Below are positions 18,581-28,169 of a DNA stretch of 64,000 bases, in pieces; the first letter of the stretch is position 1; the number at the start of each line of letters is the position of its first letter. Made by a program: the position numbers and the translations under genes. The stretch is from Advenella mandrilli (GTDB taxonomy: Bacteria > Pseudomonadota > Gammaproteobacteria > Burkholderiales > Burkholderiaceae_B), in the NCBI RefSeq assembly GCF_016595155.1, contig NZ_JAENGP010000008.1, positions 124,001 to 188,000 of the forward strand, written 5' to 3'. The notes under the pieces were generated by a model. The model made no database searches and was not told the origin of the DNA. It was given only the letters and a program-made list of their open reading frames with translations.

Positions 18581-20113
18581 ATGTGTGGAATAGTCGGGAT
18601 CGTCGGTCGCTCTCCTGTTAATCAATTGATATATGACAGCCTGCTTTTATTGCAGCATCGTGGCCAGGATGCTGCGGGGATAGCAACAGCAAACGGCAAT
18701 AATTTTAATATGTTCAAGGCACATGGCCTGGTCAGGGATGTGTTCAGAACGCGTAATATGAGGTCATTGCCCGGCAATTCCGGCATCGGCCAGGTGCGTT
18801 ACCCCACGGCTGGCTCAAGTGACAGTCTCGAAGAGGCGCAGCCTTTTTATGTAAACGCACCGTTTGGTATCACTTTTGCCCATAATGGCAACCTGACCAA
18901 CTGGCGTGAATTGCGCGAGTCGCTGTTTAAGGTAGATCGCCGCCACATCAACACCAATTCCGACTCTGAAGTCCTGCTAAATGTCCTTGCCAACGAACTG
19001 CAAAATGCGGCACATGGTATCTCTTTAGATACGGATACGATTTTCAAGGCAGTAGCGGCGGTTCATAAACGGGTAAAAGGCGCCTATACCGTTATCGCCC
19101 ATATTTCAGGCTATGGCATGCTGGCTTTCCGTGATCCGTTTGGAATTCGTCCTTTATGTCTGGGTCGTTCAGAGTCCGAACAGGGTGCCGAGTGGATTGT
19201 GGCATCAGAGTCTGTAGCCATCGAAGGTATCGGGTTTGATTTTGTTCGCGATGTACAGCCTGGTGAGGCGGTCTTTATTGATCTTGATGGGAATGTATCG
19301 TCACAACAATGTGCTGAAAATCCTGTCTTGACGCCCTGTTTGTTCGAGTATGTCTATTTTGCCCGACCTGACTCAACCATTGATGGGATAAACGTTTATA
19401 ATGCCCGCCTTAAAATGGGGGAATATCTGGCCATCAAGGTTGCCAAGCAATTGCGTTTAAGCGATGTTGATGTGGTGATGCCAATCCCTGATTCCTCCCG
19501 GCCTGCCGCCATGGAACTGGCTTCTCACCTGAAACTGGAATACCGTGAAGGCTTTATCAAGAACCGTTATGTGGGGCGTACATTTATTATGCCTGGCCAG
19601 GCAGTACGTAAAAAATCAGTACGTCAAAAATTAAATGCCATGGGCATGGAATTCAAAGGTAAAAATATTTTACTGGTTGATGATTCTATTGTACGTGGCA
19701 CGACAAGTCGTGAAATTGTGGATATGGCCAGGGCAGCGGGTGCCAACAAGGTGTATTTTGCATCTGCTGCGCCAGCCGTGCGTTACCCTAATGTGTATGG
19801 CATTGACATGCCTTCACAGGATGACCTGATCGCCAACGGAAGAACGCCCGAGGAAGTGGCCAGAGAAATTGGCGCCGATGGCCTGGTTTATCAGGATCTT
19901 GCTGATCTTAAACGGGCCATTCATGATTTGAATCCAACTATTAGCCAGTATGAGGCTTCTTGTTTTGACGGAAAATATGTGACGGGTGATATAGACGAAG
20001 CCTATCTAAAACGTCTGCATGACAGCCGCCACCAAGAGAATAATAGCTCAGAGCCACAGGGTGGTTTGCAATTCAATATGGGGTATGCGGCCAATAACGG
20101 CTCTAATAACTAA
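18581..20113 (+). CDS. purF: PurF, amidophosphoribosyltransferase
   Basis: First committed step of purine synthesis: PRPP plus glutamine to phosphoribosylamine. The N-terminal glutamine amidohydrolase begins '[19 protein letters not shown]', with Cys2 as nucleophile after Met removal. The PRPP-binding phosphoribosyltransferase motif is '[18 protein letters not shown]'. At 510 aa the length is normal, with no sign of the propeptide found in Gram-positive PurF. It ends eight bases from the convergent dsbB stop. Confidence 0.97.
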   Translation: MCGIVGIVGRSPVNQLIYDSLLLLQHRGQDAAGIATANGNNFNMFKAHGLVRDVFRTRNMRSLPGNSGIGQVRYPTAGSSDSLEEAQPFYVNAPFGITFAHNGNLTNWRELRESLFKVDRRHINTNSDSEVLLNVLANELQNAAHGISLDTDTIFKAVAAVHKRVKGAYTVIAHISGYGMLAFRDPFGIRPLCLGRSESEQGAEWIVASESVAIEGIGFDFVRDVQPGEAVFIDLDGNVSSQQCAENPVLTPCLFEYVYFARPDSTIDGINVYNARLKMGEYLAIKVAKQLRLSDVDVVMPIPDSSRPAAMELASHLKLEYREGFIKNRYVGRTFIMPGQAVRKKSVRQKLNAMGMEFKGKNILLVDDSIVRGTTSREIVDMARAAGANKVYFASAAPAVRYPNVYGIDMPSQDDLIANGRTPEEVAREIGADGLVYQDLADLKRAIHDLNPTISQYEASCFDGKYVTGDIDEAYLKRLHDSRHQENNSSEPQGGLQFNMGYAANNGSNN

Positions 20114-20120
20114 ATTGTCT

Positions 20121-20603
20121 TTATTTGGCAGTGTTGTTTTTAATGAATAATACTGCCAAAGAAGCGATAACAATGACAGCAGATAACAACAGACTCCATA
20201 GGGCGTACTCAATACCCAGGAATTCTACCCGGGCGTCCATGCAGCTGGCATAAATGCCAAACAGCCAGGGTATGGCACCATCCAAGCCGGTGGTTCGCGA
20301 CATAAACCGGTCAGCAAAAGTCAGGTCACAAGAAAACATTTCAGCGGCTACGCTGTATTGGTACCAAGCGGCAAAAACACCACTAATGCCTAATCCTGCG
20401 CTAGTCAAGGCGGCTATTTTCTTGATAACCCTGGCATTGAATAAATTGGCTAGCAGGCATACTGCCGCAATGCACAAAAATATCAGGCGCTGCAAGACGC
20501 ACCATGCGCAGGGCGGCATGTCAAGGACGTGCTGCGAAAACAGGGCGATACCCACCGCAGATAAGCAGGCTAAGGCAATGAAATTTAATGTTTTTTGTGT
20601 CAT
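20121..20603 (-). CDS. dsbB: DsbB, disulfide bond formation protein
   Basis: Inner-membrane quinone reductase that reoxidises DsbA. Four membrane segments are visible, with the first periplasmic cysteine pair as 'CAWC' (about residues 33-36) next to 'LQRLIF', where the conserved Arg helps bind quinone. The second pair is in 'FSCDLTF' and 'YASCMDAR'. Length 160 aa is typical. It is the last gene of a minus-strand run map-glnD-marC-dsbB, 14 bases after the marC-type gene, and converges on purF with only 7 bases between the stops. Confidence 0.93.
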   Translation of the reverse strand: MTQKTLNFIALACLSAVGIALFSQHVLDMPPCAWCVLQRLIFLCIAAVCLLANLFNARVIKKIAALTSAGLGISGVFAAWYQYSVAAEMFSCDLTFADRFMSRTTGLDGAIPWLFGIYASCMDARVEFLGIEYALWSLLLSAVIVIASLAVLFIKNNTAK

Positions 20604-20617
20604 GGCTGACTTTGTTT

Positions 20618-21319
20618 TTAGGATTTAAGTTTGGCAATATCGCCTGAAAGGGTCATTATAAGCTCATAAGCACCATTCCAGACAATTTGCACGCCAATGC
20701 AAAACAGGATAAAGGCGGACAGGCGCATGAAAACAGCGGTTCCTGTTGAGCCCAGCTTATAAAGAAATTGAGCCGCATATCGCAGGCAGAGATAGACAAC
20801 CACTGCCACAACGATAATCCCCGTTAAGGTGCCCGTTAAATTAAGCAGGCTGTCAGCAGGGCTGGTGCTTTGCAGGGTTGCGCCAACCGTAATGGCGGCG
20901 GCAATGCTGCCAGGGCCGCAAGTAATAGGAAAGGTCAAGGGAAAAAAAGCATGAGCCTTAACTTTTTCCAGTGTGAATTGCTCAGCCAGTTTTTCTGCAT
21001 GAACAGTATCGTTGTCTTTGGCATTAAGCAATTGCCATGCGCTGGCAACCACCAGCAGCCCGCCCGCCACGCTTACAATAGGCAGGGAAATACCAAAGAA
21101 GCTTAGGATAACATTGCCCGCCACCGTAGCAAAAATAAGCATAATAAGCACATTAATGGCAATTCTTTTGGCCAGTAAGGCGCGGGTTGAATTGCTGGCG
21201 CCACTGGTCATGGCCCAAAATATGGGCGTTACTGCCGGTGGATTTACAATAGGCAGCAGGGTACCGACAACAAACAGAAAGCTGCGGCCGATAAAATAAA
21301 CATACTCGTTAATCATCAT
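20618..21319 (-). CDS. MarC/NAAT family integral membrane protein
   Basis: Six hydrophobic segments in 233 aa, with the family motifs 'LLPIVNPPAVTPIFWAMT' near the N-terminus and 'FPLTFPITCGPGSIAAAITVG' in the middle, the two conserved halves of the MarC fold. MarC proteins were once linked to multiple antibiotic resistance, but that is disputed; some homologues carry neutral amino acids. The ATG overlaps the glnD stop by four bases (ATGA), so translation is probably coupled to glnD. Substrate is unknown. Confidence 0.88.
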   Translation of the reverse strand: MMINEYVYFIGRSFLFVVGTLLPIVNPPAVTPIFWAMTSGASNSTRALLAKRIAINVLIMLIFATVAGNVILSFFGISLPIVSVAGGLLVVASAWQLLNAKDNDTVHAEKLAEQFTLEKVKAHAFFPLTFPITCGPGSIAAAITVGATLQSTSPADSLLNLTGTLTGIIVVAVVVYLCLRYAAQFLYKLGSTGTAVFMRLSAFILFCIGVQIVWNGAYELIMTLSGDIAKLKS

Positions 21320-23934
21320 TTGATGCGGGTATCCGGATAAGTAATGGTTTTCAGGGTTTCAAGCAGGTCACGTTCAAACAGAAGTTGCGTACGCGGATTT
21401 TCAAGTGCTACGCCATCAATGATGAAAACGTCTTCCACGCGTTCGCCCAGCGTCATGACTTTGGCCATTTGAAGGTTGATATTATGTCTGCTGAAAGTGG
21501 CAGCGAGGCTGTATAGTATACCCGGTGTATCGGTGGCTGTAATTGAAAGTCGCCATGACTTGCTTTGTTCGTCTGGCTGTAATTCTATGCTGGGCACAAT
21601 TGGAAAGGTGCGGGACCGGCGAATGCCTGCGGTCATGTTGAATCGGCTTCGTCGAATGAGTTCGCACTGAAAGTTTTCCAGCAATTTTTTGGTAATTTTA
21701 TTAACCAGACCATGTTCGATAATGGGCACATAAGAACGGGTATCCTCACCAAAGGCAAGGCTCTCAATGATAAAACTGTCTAGCGCGTAGCCGTCATTGC
21801 TGGTATGGATACGGGCGTCAAGAATATTAATCTGGTTTTCGTAGAAATAGGAACAAATCAACTCAAACAGGTTTTCTTTGTCTTTGGTGTAGACCAATAA
21901 CTGAATCCCTTCGTTTTTTTCAGTGGGGCGGGCTTTCACAACGGTCTGTTCAGTAGAAACGGTTTTATATAGTTGCCGGGTATGCCAGGCAATTTCCTGG
22001 GGTTCATGTCGCAAGAAGTAGGCAACATCCATTTTTGACCAGAATGCCTCGCGGTCTTCATCGTCAAGTCCGGCAAGACTGATTAATGCCATGGCTTCAT
22101 TTTTTCGTTGCGCCAAAATACTGCTGCGATCCAATTGTGCACCGCCCAGGGCAGCCAGTGCACGATGGTATAAATCTTCAAGCAGCTTGCCTTTCCAGGC
22201 GCTCCAGACTTTAGGGCTGGTGCCGCGGATATCTGCCACAGTAAGCAGATAAAGTGCACTCAGGCTGCGCTCTGACTTTACTAAATCGATAAAATTCTGG
22301 ATAACTTGTGGGTCAGATAAATCCTGCTTTTGAGCAACCCTGGACATGACAAGGTGGTTTTCAACCAGGAACTCAACCAAGCGGGCGTCTTCTGGTTCGA
22401 GCTTGTGATCTTTGGCAAATTTGCGTGCTTCAAGTGCCCCCAGTTCAGAGTGATCGCCACCACGCCCTTTGGCGATATCGTGAAACAGGGCGGCCACATA
22501 CAGCAACCAATGTTTTTCAAAAGAAGCAATCAGATGGCTGGCCAGGGGATATTCGCGGGCGTGTTCGGGCATGGTAAAGCGTCGCAGGTTGCGAATAACC
22601 ATCAAGGTGTGTTGATCTACGGTGTATACATGGAATAAGTCATGTTGCATCTGGCCAACCACATTTTTGAATGCCGGGATATACATGGGGAGCACATTAA
22701 GCATGGTCATGCGTCGCAGGTTATGTACGATGCCGGTGGGAGATTGCAGGATTTGCAAAAACAGCCAGCGGTTAACCGGGTTGCGCCTGAATTGGGCGTC
22801 TATCCTGAAACGCGAGCTCCAGATGGCCCGCTGTGTACGGACGGTCATGTCGGTTAATTCGGGATGTTGTTGCATAACCAGAAACGACTTCAACAGTAGC
22901 TGGGGCTTACGCTCAAAGGCGTCATCAGCCTTGATGTCCAGTCTTTGCTGGATGCTGCAAAAATCTTCATCAATATCAATTATCCTGGGGTTGGTAACCG
23001 GAAAAAAATAATCCTGAAAATTTTGCATCATGAATTGGGTAAGCTGGTAAACAACACGGGCCGAATTATAATACCGTTGCATGAGTACTTCACTGGGGCG
23101 CTTGCTGCCCTGGGGTTTTATTTTATAAGTTTCAGCCAAGACGGGTTGCGTATGAAACAGTAAGCGATCATCACGTTTATTGGCCAGCAAATGAAGTTCA
23201 ATACGCAGTCGCTTGAATTCCTGTTCGGCTTTTTTCAGTTTGCTGGATTCGTCATCGGTCATTAAACCTGCGGTAACCAGATTGCGCCAACTGGCCCCCA
23301 TTCCGGCTGCCTTTGCCAGCCAGTGTATTTGCTGCATGTCTCTGTGGCCACCAGGTGATTCTTTGCAATTGGGTTCAAGAGAGTAGGGGGTGTCGCTGAA
23401 GCGGGCATGACGTTGTTGTAATTCAAGTTTTTTAGCCAGAAAAAATTCGCGAGGATTTAGTCTGTCATGAAACTGCCGGTCCAGTTCAAGAGCCAGTTTT
23501 CGGTTACCCAGCAAGAAACGCAACTCCAGCAATGAGGTTTCTATGGTTATATCTGTTTTGGCGGTTTCAAGGCATTGATCAATCGTTCGCACGCTATGAC
23601 CAATTTCAAGACCAAGGTCCCATAGCAGGGCAACAAATGATTCAAGCGTGATTTTTTCTTTTGCTGACGGATCTTCTTTAAGGAGAATCAGGATGTCAAT
23701 ATCTGAAAACGGGTAGAGCTCTCCTCGGCCATAACCGCCTACGGCGCATAGGGCCGCATTTTGGGGAAGCGGATGGAATTCGACCAGATTTCTGAACGCC
23801 TGGTCGATGATTTTACGAAGTGATACCAGCAAAGTATCCGGTCTTATTTTTTGTTGCCTGTATAAATTGAACAAATGCTTTTGTTGTTCATTAAGTAGTT
23901 GTTTGGCAAGCAAAGCTTTGCTGGGAATATTCAT
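21316..23934 (-). CDS. glnD: GlnD, PII uridylyltransferase/uridylyl-removing enzyme
   Basis: Glutamine sensor that uridylylates and deuridylylates PII proteins and so sets nitrogen assimilation. At 872 aa it is full length. The nucleotidyltransferase domain has 'GGYGRGELYPFSDIDILIL' with the metal-binding D-x-D, the HD domain has 'FHDIAKGRGGDHSELG', and two C-terminal ACT domains ('LELICSYFYENQINILDARI' and 'ATDTPGILYSLAATFSRHNI') bind glutamine. It begins three bases after the map stop. Glutamate dehydrogenase, also nitrogen related, is encoded 34 kb away. Confidence 0.97.
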   Translation of the reverse strand: MNIPSKALLAKQLLNEQQKHLFNLYRQQKIRPDTLLVSLRKIIDQAFRNLVEFHPLPQNAALCAVGGYGRGELYPFSDIDILILLKEDPSAKEKITLESFVALLWDLGLEIGHSVRTIDQCLETAKTDITIETSLLELRFLLGNRKLALELDRQFHDRLNPREFFLAKKLELQQRHARFSDTPYSLEPNCKESPGGHRDMQQIHWLAKAAGMGASWRNLVTAGLMTDDESSKLKKAEQEFKRLRIELHLLANKRDDRLLFHTQPVLAETYKIKPQGSKRPSEVLMQRYYNSARVVYQLTQFMMQNFQDYFFPVTNPRIIDIDEDFCSIQQRLDIKADDAFERKPQLLLKSFLVMQQHPELTDMTVRTQRAIWSSRFRIDAQFRRNPVNRWLFLQILQSPTGIVHNLRRMTMLNVLPMYIPAFKNVVGQMQHDLFHVYTVDQHTLMVIRNLRRFTMPEHAREYPLASHLIASFEKHWLLYVAALFHDIAKGRGGDHSELGALEARKFAKDHKLEPEDARLVEFLVENHLVMSRVAQKQDLSDPQVIQNFIDLVKSERSLSALYLLTVADIRGTSPKVWSAWKGKLLEDLYHRALAALGGAQLDRSSILAQRKNEAMALISLAGLDDEDREAFWSKMDVAYFLRHEPQEIAWHTRQLYKTVSTEQTVVKARPTEKNEGIQLLVYTKDKENLFELICSYFYENQINILDARIHTSNDGYALDSFIIESLAFGEDTRSYVPIIEHGLVNKITKKLLENFQCELIRRSRFNMTAGIRRSRTFPIVPSIELQPDEQSKSWRLSITATDTPGILYSLAATFSRHNINLQMAKVMTLGERVEDVFIIDGVALENPRTQLLFERDLLETLKTITYPDTRIK

Positions 23935-23937
23935 TTT

Positions 23938-24738
23938 TTATTGCTTGATAAAAGCCGGTGGCGCCGGCATGTCGGGGGATGTGGTAAGGACTTCGTAGCC
24001 GGTGTCGGTGATGATGATAGTATGCTCCCATTGGGCTGAAAGGCTGTGGTCGCGAGTCACAACGGTCCATTGGTCGGCCAATATGCGTGACTCTTTACGA
24101 CCTGCGTTAATCATGGGTTCTATGGTAAAAACCATGCCTTTTTCCAGCTTCAGGCCTTCTCCGGGCTTGCCAAAATGCAATACCTGGGGCTCTTCGTGGA
24201 AATTACGGCCTATACCGTGTCCGCAATACTCACGAACCACAGAAAATCCGTTGGATTCAGCATGTTTTTGAATGGCATGGCCGATATCGCCAAGCGTTGC
24301 GCCGGGCTTGACTTGCTGTATACCCAGCCACATGCACTCGTAGGCATTTTCGATAAGGCGCTTTGCCAGAATAGAAGGGGGGCCTACATAAAACATGCGA
24401 CTGGTGTCGCCATACCAGCCGTTTTGAATAATAGTGACATCAATATTAAGGATGTCTCCGTTCTTGAGTTTTTTGTTGCCAGGAATGCCATGGCAAATGA
24501 CATGATTGACTGAAATGCAGACGCTTCCAGGATAAGGCGGGTGACCCGGTGGAGCGTAGCCAATGGTGGCTGATTTAACCTTGAGTACATCGGTCATGTA
24601 GGTTAGGCACAGGCGGTCGATTTCACCGGTTGTTACACCTGCCTTGACAAAAGGTGCAATATAATCCAGTACAGAGGCGGCTGTTTGGCAGGCGTCTCTC
24701 ATTTGGTCGATGTCATTTTGGTTTGTTAAAATTGGCAT
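23938..24738 (-). CDS. map: Map, type I methionine aminopeptidase
   Basis: Cytosolic metalloprotease that removes the initiator methionine. The metal ligands fall in the usual places: 'DILNIDVTIIQNGWYGDTSRMF' region Asp pair, 'GHGIGRNFHEEPQV' His, 'FTIEPMINAG' Glu and 'QWEHTIIIT' Glu. Length 266 aa is normal. It is divergent from rpsB, as in most proteobacteria. No ribosome-binding site is evident before the ATG, and a TATAAT on the minus strand lies only about 15 bases upstream, so the leader may be very short. Confidence 0.96.
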   Translation of the reverse strand: MPILTNQNDIDQMRDACQTAASVLDYIAPFVKAGVTTGEIDRLCLTYMTDVLKVKSATIGYAPPGHPPYPGSVCISVNHVICHGIPGNKKLKNGDILNIDVTIIQNGWYGDTSRMFYVGPPSILAKRLIENAYECMWLGIQQVKPGATLGDIGHAIQKHAESNGFSVVREYCGHGIGRNFHEEPQVLHFGKPGEGLKLEKGMVFTIEPMINAGRKESRILADQWTVVTRDHSLSAQWEHTIIITDTGYEVLTTSPDMPAPPAFIKQ

Positions 24739-24744
24739 AACTGC

Positions 24745-24774
24745 TTGAGTAAATTATAAAAAAGATAGTACAAT
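24745..24774 (+). promoter_or_regulatory. Candidate sigma70 promoter for rpsB
   Basis: TTGAGT, an 18-base spacer, then TACAAT. It lies beside the divergent map start codon and would start transcription at the 5' edge of the leader hairpin at 24781, giving a leader of about 165 bases. Confidence 0.55.
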
Positions 24775-24780
24775 AATGGG

Positions 24781-24803
24781 CTTACCTGAAATTTTCGGGT
24801 AAG
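24781..24803 (+). promoter_or_regulatory. rpsB leader hairpin, possible S2 autoregulatory element
   Basis: Ten-base-pair stem CTTACCTGAA / TTCGGGTAAG (one G-U pair) with a three-base loop, at the predicted 5' end of the rpsB message. rpsB leaders are known to bind S2 in gammaproteobacteria; whether this leader is the same element cannot be told by eye. Confidence 0.5.
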
Positions 24804-24947
24804 AAGCAATAAAAGTATAGATTGTACCATCTATTTTTATTTTTTATTATGCAGTAAATCGCGTGTATTTTTTCCTAGGGTGTTGATTTTAAAAGATAAA
24901 GTCAATACTAAAAATACACAGGAACTAACCCTTTGGAGTTTTATATC

Positions 24948-25703
24948 ATGTCATTGATGCGTGAAATGCTGGAAGCAGGTGTACACTTTGGTCACCAAAC
25001 CCGTTACTGGAATCCCAAAATGTCTCAGTACATTTTTGGTAGCCGTAACAAAATTCATATCATCAATCTGGAAAAAACCGTAGGTAACTACCTGGAAGCA
25101 ATGAAATTTGTTCGCCAGACAGCTGCCCGTGGCGGTAAAATCCTGTTTGTTGGTACAAAACGTGCTGCACGTGAAACCATAGCAGCTGAAGCCGCACGCG
25201 CAGGCATGCCTTATGTTGACAGCCGCTGGCTTGGCGGCATGATGACCAACTTTAAAACGGTCAAAAGCTCTATCAAGCGTCTGAAAGAAATGGAAGTGGC
25301 TGTTGCTGATGGCAGCACCGAAGGCATGAGCAAGAAAGAAGCCCTGATGTTCGATCGTGAACTGGAAAAGCTGAACAAATCCATCGGTGGTATCAAGGAT
25401 ATGAACAACCTTCCCGATGTGTTGTTTGTTATTGACGTTGGCTACCACAAAATTGCCATCCAGGAAGCTCGCACACTGGGTATCCCCGTGGTTGCCGTGG
25501 TTGATACCAATCACTCACCTGATGGTATTGATTATGTTATTCCTGGTAACGATGACTCTGCAAAAGCAATTGCCCTTTACGCAAAAGGCGTGGCTGATGC
25601 CTGCCTTGAAGGCCGAGAGCAAAGCCTGAATGGTTTGGTTGAAACCATTGTTGAAGGTGAAGAAGAGTTCGTTGAAGAAGTTCAGGAAGACGACAACAAC
25701 TAA
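24948..25703 (+). CDS. rpsB: RpsB, 30S ribosomal protein S2
   Basis: Ribosomal protein S2, needed to recruit S1 to the small subunit. The start is the ATG at 24948, giving '[20 protein letters not shown]', the typical N-terminus; a TTG at 24933 is inside the Shine-Dalgarno TTTGGAG and is not the start. Motifs '[15 protein letters not shown]', '[11 protein letters not shown]' and '[20 protein letters not shown]' are diagnostic. The 251-aa chain ends in an acidic Glu/Asp-rich tail. First gene of the large translation and envelope cluster. Confidence 0.98.
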   Translation: MSLMREMLEAGVHFGHQTRYWNPKMSQYIFGSRNKIHIINLEKTVGNYLEAMKFVRQTAARGGKILFVGTKRAARETIAAEAARAGMPYVDSRWLGGMMTNFKTVKSSIKRLKEMEVAVADGSTEGMSKKEALMFDRELEKLNKSIGGIKDMNNLPDVLFVIDVGYHKIAIQEARTLGIPVVAVVDTNHSPDGIDYVIPGNDDSAKAIALYAKGVADACLEGREQSLNGLVETIVEGEEEFVEEVQEDDNN

Positions 25704-25799
25704 TAGACAGCATCTTGCCCGATATTCAGTTGTCATGAGAATCGGGTATGTTGTCCATTGATCCCGCTAGGCTGATCAATTATATTTGTAAATTCAATT

Positions 25800-25819
25800 C
25801 GCCCCGCCTAGTCGGGGCG
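25800..25819 (+). promoter_or_regulatory. GC-rich intercistronic hairpin between rpsB and tsf
   Basis: Perfect 7-base arms CGCCCCG and CGGGGCG with a 6-base loop. It lacks a T-run, so it is unlikely to be a full terminator. It could partly attenuate transcription or protect the rpsB 3' end. Confidence 0.6.
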
Positions 25820-25842
25820 ACTTAAAAAATACTGGAGTGAAA

Positions 25843-26715
25843 ATGGCTGCGATTACTGCTGCGATGGTAAAGGAACTGCGCGAGAAAACAGATGCGCCCA
25901 TGATGGAGTGCAAAAAAGCACTAACAGAAGCTGATGGCGACATGGCTCGTGCTGAAGAAATTCTGCGTGTCAAACTGGGTAGCAAAGCCAGCAAGGCCGC
26001 TTCACGTGTTACGGCTGAAGGTCTGGTTGGTCTGTATATTGCTGAAGATGGCAAAACCGGTGCTGTGGTTGAGATCAACTGTGAAACCGACTTTGTTGCT
26101 AAAAATGACGATTTCATAAACTTTGTCAATCAGATGGCAGAGTTGGTGGCAAAAGAAAATCCTGCCAACGTTGAAGCATTGTCTGCACTGCCATTTGCTG
26201 AAGGTACCGTAGAGTCCACACGCTCAGCCCTGATTGGTAAAATCGGCGAAAACATGTCTATTCGCCGTTTCCAGCGTATCGCAACAGAAAACCTGTTGTC
26301 CAGCTACATTCACGGCGGCCGTATTGGTGTGTTGGTAGAGTTCTCTGGTGATCAGGAAGTAGGTAAAGACCTGGCCATGCACATTGCGGCTACCAAGCCT
26401 AAAGCTATTGATGCTACGGGTGTACCTGCCGAGGAAATTGAAAAAGAGCGTTCTGTAGCCGAGCAAAAGGCGTCTGAATCCGGTAAGCCCGCAGAGATCG
26501 TTACTAAAATGGTCGAGGGTTCTATTGCCAAATTCCTCAAGGAAGTTACCTTGCTGACCCAGCCATTTGTTAAAAATGACAAACAAACCGTTGAGCAAAT
26601 GCTGAAAGAAAATAAAGCTTCTATTTCCAGTTTTGCCATCTTTGTAGTTGGTGAAGGGATAGAGAAGCAAGTCAGTGATTTTGCCTCTGAAGTGGCTGCC
26701 GCTACTGGCAACTAA
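25843..26715 (+). CDS. tsf: Tsf, elongation factor Ts
   Basis: Guanine-nucleotide exchange factor for EF-Tu. It starts '[20 protein letters not shown]' and contains '[20 protein letters not shown]' and '[15 protein letters not shown]', the EF-Ts signatures. I use the ATG at 25843, which has GGAG seven bases upstream; a GTG two codons earlier overlaps that site. 290 aa, normal length. Downstream a perfect hairpin terminator separates it from pyrH, which has its own promoter candidate. Confidence 0.98.
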   Translation: MAAITAAMVKELREKTDAPMMECKKALTEADGDMARAEEILRVKLGSKASKAASRVTAEGLVGLYIAEDGKTGAVVEINCETDFVAKNDDFINFVNQMAELVAKENPANVEALSALPFAEGTVESTRSALIGKIGENMSIRRFQRIATENLLSSYIHGGRIGVLVEFSGDQEVGKDLAMHIAATKPKAIDATGVPAEEIEKERSVAEQKASESGKPAEIVTKMVEGSIAKFLKEVTLLTQPFVKNDKQTVEQMLKENKASISSFAIFVVGEGIEKQVSDFASEVAAATGN

Positions 26716-26736
26716 TTCAAGCAATTTGGCCTGATG

Positions 26737-26768
26737 AAAATAATCCCCTGTTAAGGGGATTATTTTTG
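26737..26768 (+). terminator. Rho-independent terminator after tsf
   Basis: Perfect 12-base arms AAAATAATCCCC / GGGGATTATTTT with a 6-base loop and a T tail. It splits the rpsB-tsf unit from pyrH onwards. Confidence 0.85.
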
Positions 26769-26795
26769 AAAACTGCAAAAATCTTCTCCTAGGCT

Positions 26796-26804
26796 TGTTA
26801 CAAT
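26796..26804 (+). promoter_or_regulatory. Candidate extended -10 promoter for pyrH
   Basis: TGTTACAAT, an extended -10 (TGn-TACAAT) between the tsf terminator and pyrH, with no good -35. It would allow pyrH-frr and downstream envelope genes to be transcribed on their own. Confidence 0.4.
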
Positions 26805-26835
26805 AACATGTTAATTTTTTTAAGGATGCCTTGGC

Positions 26836-27552
26836 ATGAATGGCAATAAATTTAAACGCGTTCTTTTAAAGCTTTCTGGCGAAGCCTTAATGGGCGAAGA
26901 TGCGTATGGTATTAATCGAGCAACGATTATACGCATGACAGAAGAAATTGCTGAAGTTGCAAAAATGGGTATAGAGCTTTCTATTGTCATTGGCGGGGGT
27001 AATATTTTCCGCGGTGTGGCACCCGGTGCACAAGGCATGGACAGGGCAACCGCAGATTATATGGGTATGATGGCCACAGTCATGAACGCGCTTGCCCTGC
27101 AGGACGCGCTTAAAAACCACGGTGTTGTAGCGCGGGTTCAGTCTGCCCTGAATATCGACCAGGTGGTTGAGCCTTATATTCGCCCTAAGGCATTGCGTTA
27201 TCTCGAAGAGAAAAAAGTGGTTATTTTTGCTGCGGGAACAGGCAATCCATTTTTTACCACTGATACCGCTGCAGCATTGCGTGGTGCTGAAATGGGGGTT
27301 GAAATTGTCTTGAAAGCCACAAAAGTAGATGGTATTTATTCTGCTGACCCCAATAAAGATCCTACCGCCACAAGATACTCCCGTATCAGTTTTGATGAGG
27401 CAATTTCACGCCGGCTTGAAGTCATGGATGCAACGGCATTTGCCTTGTGTCGCGACCAGAAACTGCCAATTATGGTCTTTTCAATTAACAAGCCGGGTGC
27501 CCTGAAAAGAGCAATATGCGGTGAAGATGAAGGCACGTTAGTTCACGTATAA
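26836..27552 (+). CDS. pyrH: PyrH, UMP kinase
   Basis: Hexameric kinase of the amino-acid-kinase fold that converts UMP to UDP. Motifs '[13 protein letters not shown]', '[11 protein letters not shown]', '[18 protein letters not shown]' and '[19 protein letters not shown]' are all present. Length 238 aa is normal. It begins the pyrH-frr pair (10-base gap), with a promoter candidate and a terminator just upstream. Confidence 0.98.
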   Translation: MNGNKFKRVLLKLSGEALMGEDAYGINRATIIRMTEEIAEVAKMGIELSIVIGGGNIFRGVAPGAQGMDRATADYMGMMATVMNALALQDALKNHGVVARVQSALNIDQVVEPYIRPKALRYLEEKKVVIFAAGTGNPFFTTDTAAALRGAEMGVEIVLKATKVDGIYSADPNKDPTATRYSRISFDEAISRRLEVMDATAFALCRDQKLPIMVFSINKPGALKRAICGEDEGTLVHV

Positions 27553-27562
27553 AGGATATGTA

Positions 27563-28123
27563 ATGAGTATTTCAGAAGTAAAAAAATCAGCTGAAACCAG
27601 GATGAACAAATCCATTGAAACGCTGAAAAACAATTTATCAAAAATTCGTACCGGCCGCGCCACAGCTGCGCTACTTGATCATGTGCAGGTTGACTATTAC
27701 GGTTCAATGGTTCCTGTTAGCCAAGTTGCGGCAGTCAATGTTATTGACGCCCGCACGCTTAGCGTGCAACCATGGGAAAAACAAATGGCGGCTCCCCTGG
27801 AAAAAGCTATTCGTGAATCCGATCTTGGCCTGAATCCTGTGGCATTAGGTGAACTATTGCGTGTGCCCATGCCAGCCTTAACAGAAGAACGTCGCCGTGA
27901 TCTGAGTAAAGTGGTCAAGAATGAAGGCGAAGATGCAAAAATTGCCATCCGTAACCTGCGTCGGGATGCCAATGACACCTTCAAGAAAATGGTTAAGGAC
28001 AAAGAAATTTCTGAAGATGATGAGCGTCGCGCCCAAGATGATATCCAGAAAATGACGGATAAATTTGTTTCTGAAATTGATGCCCTGATTTCTCAAAAAG
28101 AAATCGAAATCATGAAAGTTTAA
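27563..28123 (+). CDS. frr: Frr, ribosome recycling factor
   Basis: Splits post-termination ribosomes with EF-G. Full length at 186 aa, with '[23 protein letters not shown]' style domain I, '[16 protein letters not shown]' and the C-terminal helix '[11 protein letters not shown]'. It lies 10 bases after pyrH and 46 bases before uppS. Confidence 0.98.
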   Translation: MSISEVKKSAETRMNKSIETLKNNLSKIRTGRATAALLDHVQVDYYGSMVPVSQVAAVNVIDARTLSVQPWEKQMAAPLEKAIRESDLGLNPVALGELLRVPMPALTEERRRDLSKVVKNEGEDAKIAIRNLRRDANDTFKKMVKDKEISEDDERRAQDDIQKMTDKFVSEIDALISQKEIEIMKV

Positions 28124-28169
28124 GCATTGGCTTATTATTCATAATATTTACATTTATTGAAGCTAGCTA

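Noticed and set aside
24933-24947. TTG start for rpsB 15 bases upstream
   Set aside because: It lies inside the TTTGGAG ribosome-binding site; the ATG at 24948 gives the standard S2 N-terminus.
24951-25514. 187-codon open frame on the minus strand opposite rpsB
   Set aside because: Entirely antisense to a conserved ribosomal gene, with a His/Cys/Phe-rich composition typical of a shadow frame and no homology I recognise.
26224-26778. 184-codon open frame on the minus strand opposite tsf
   Set aside because: Antisense to tsf and across its terminator; no ribosome-binding site or recognisable domain.
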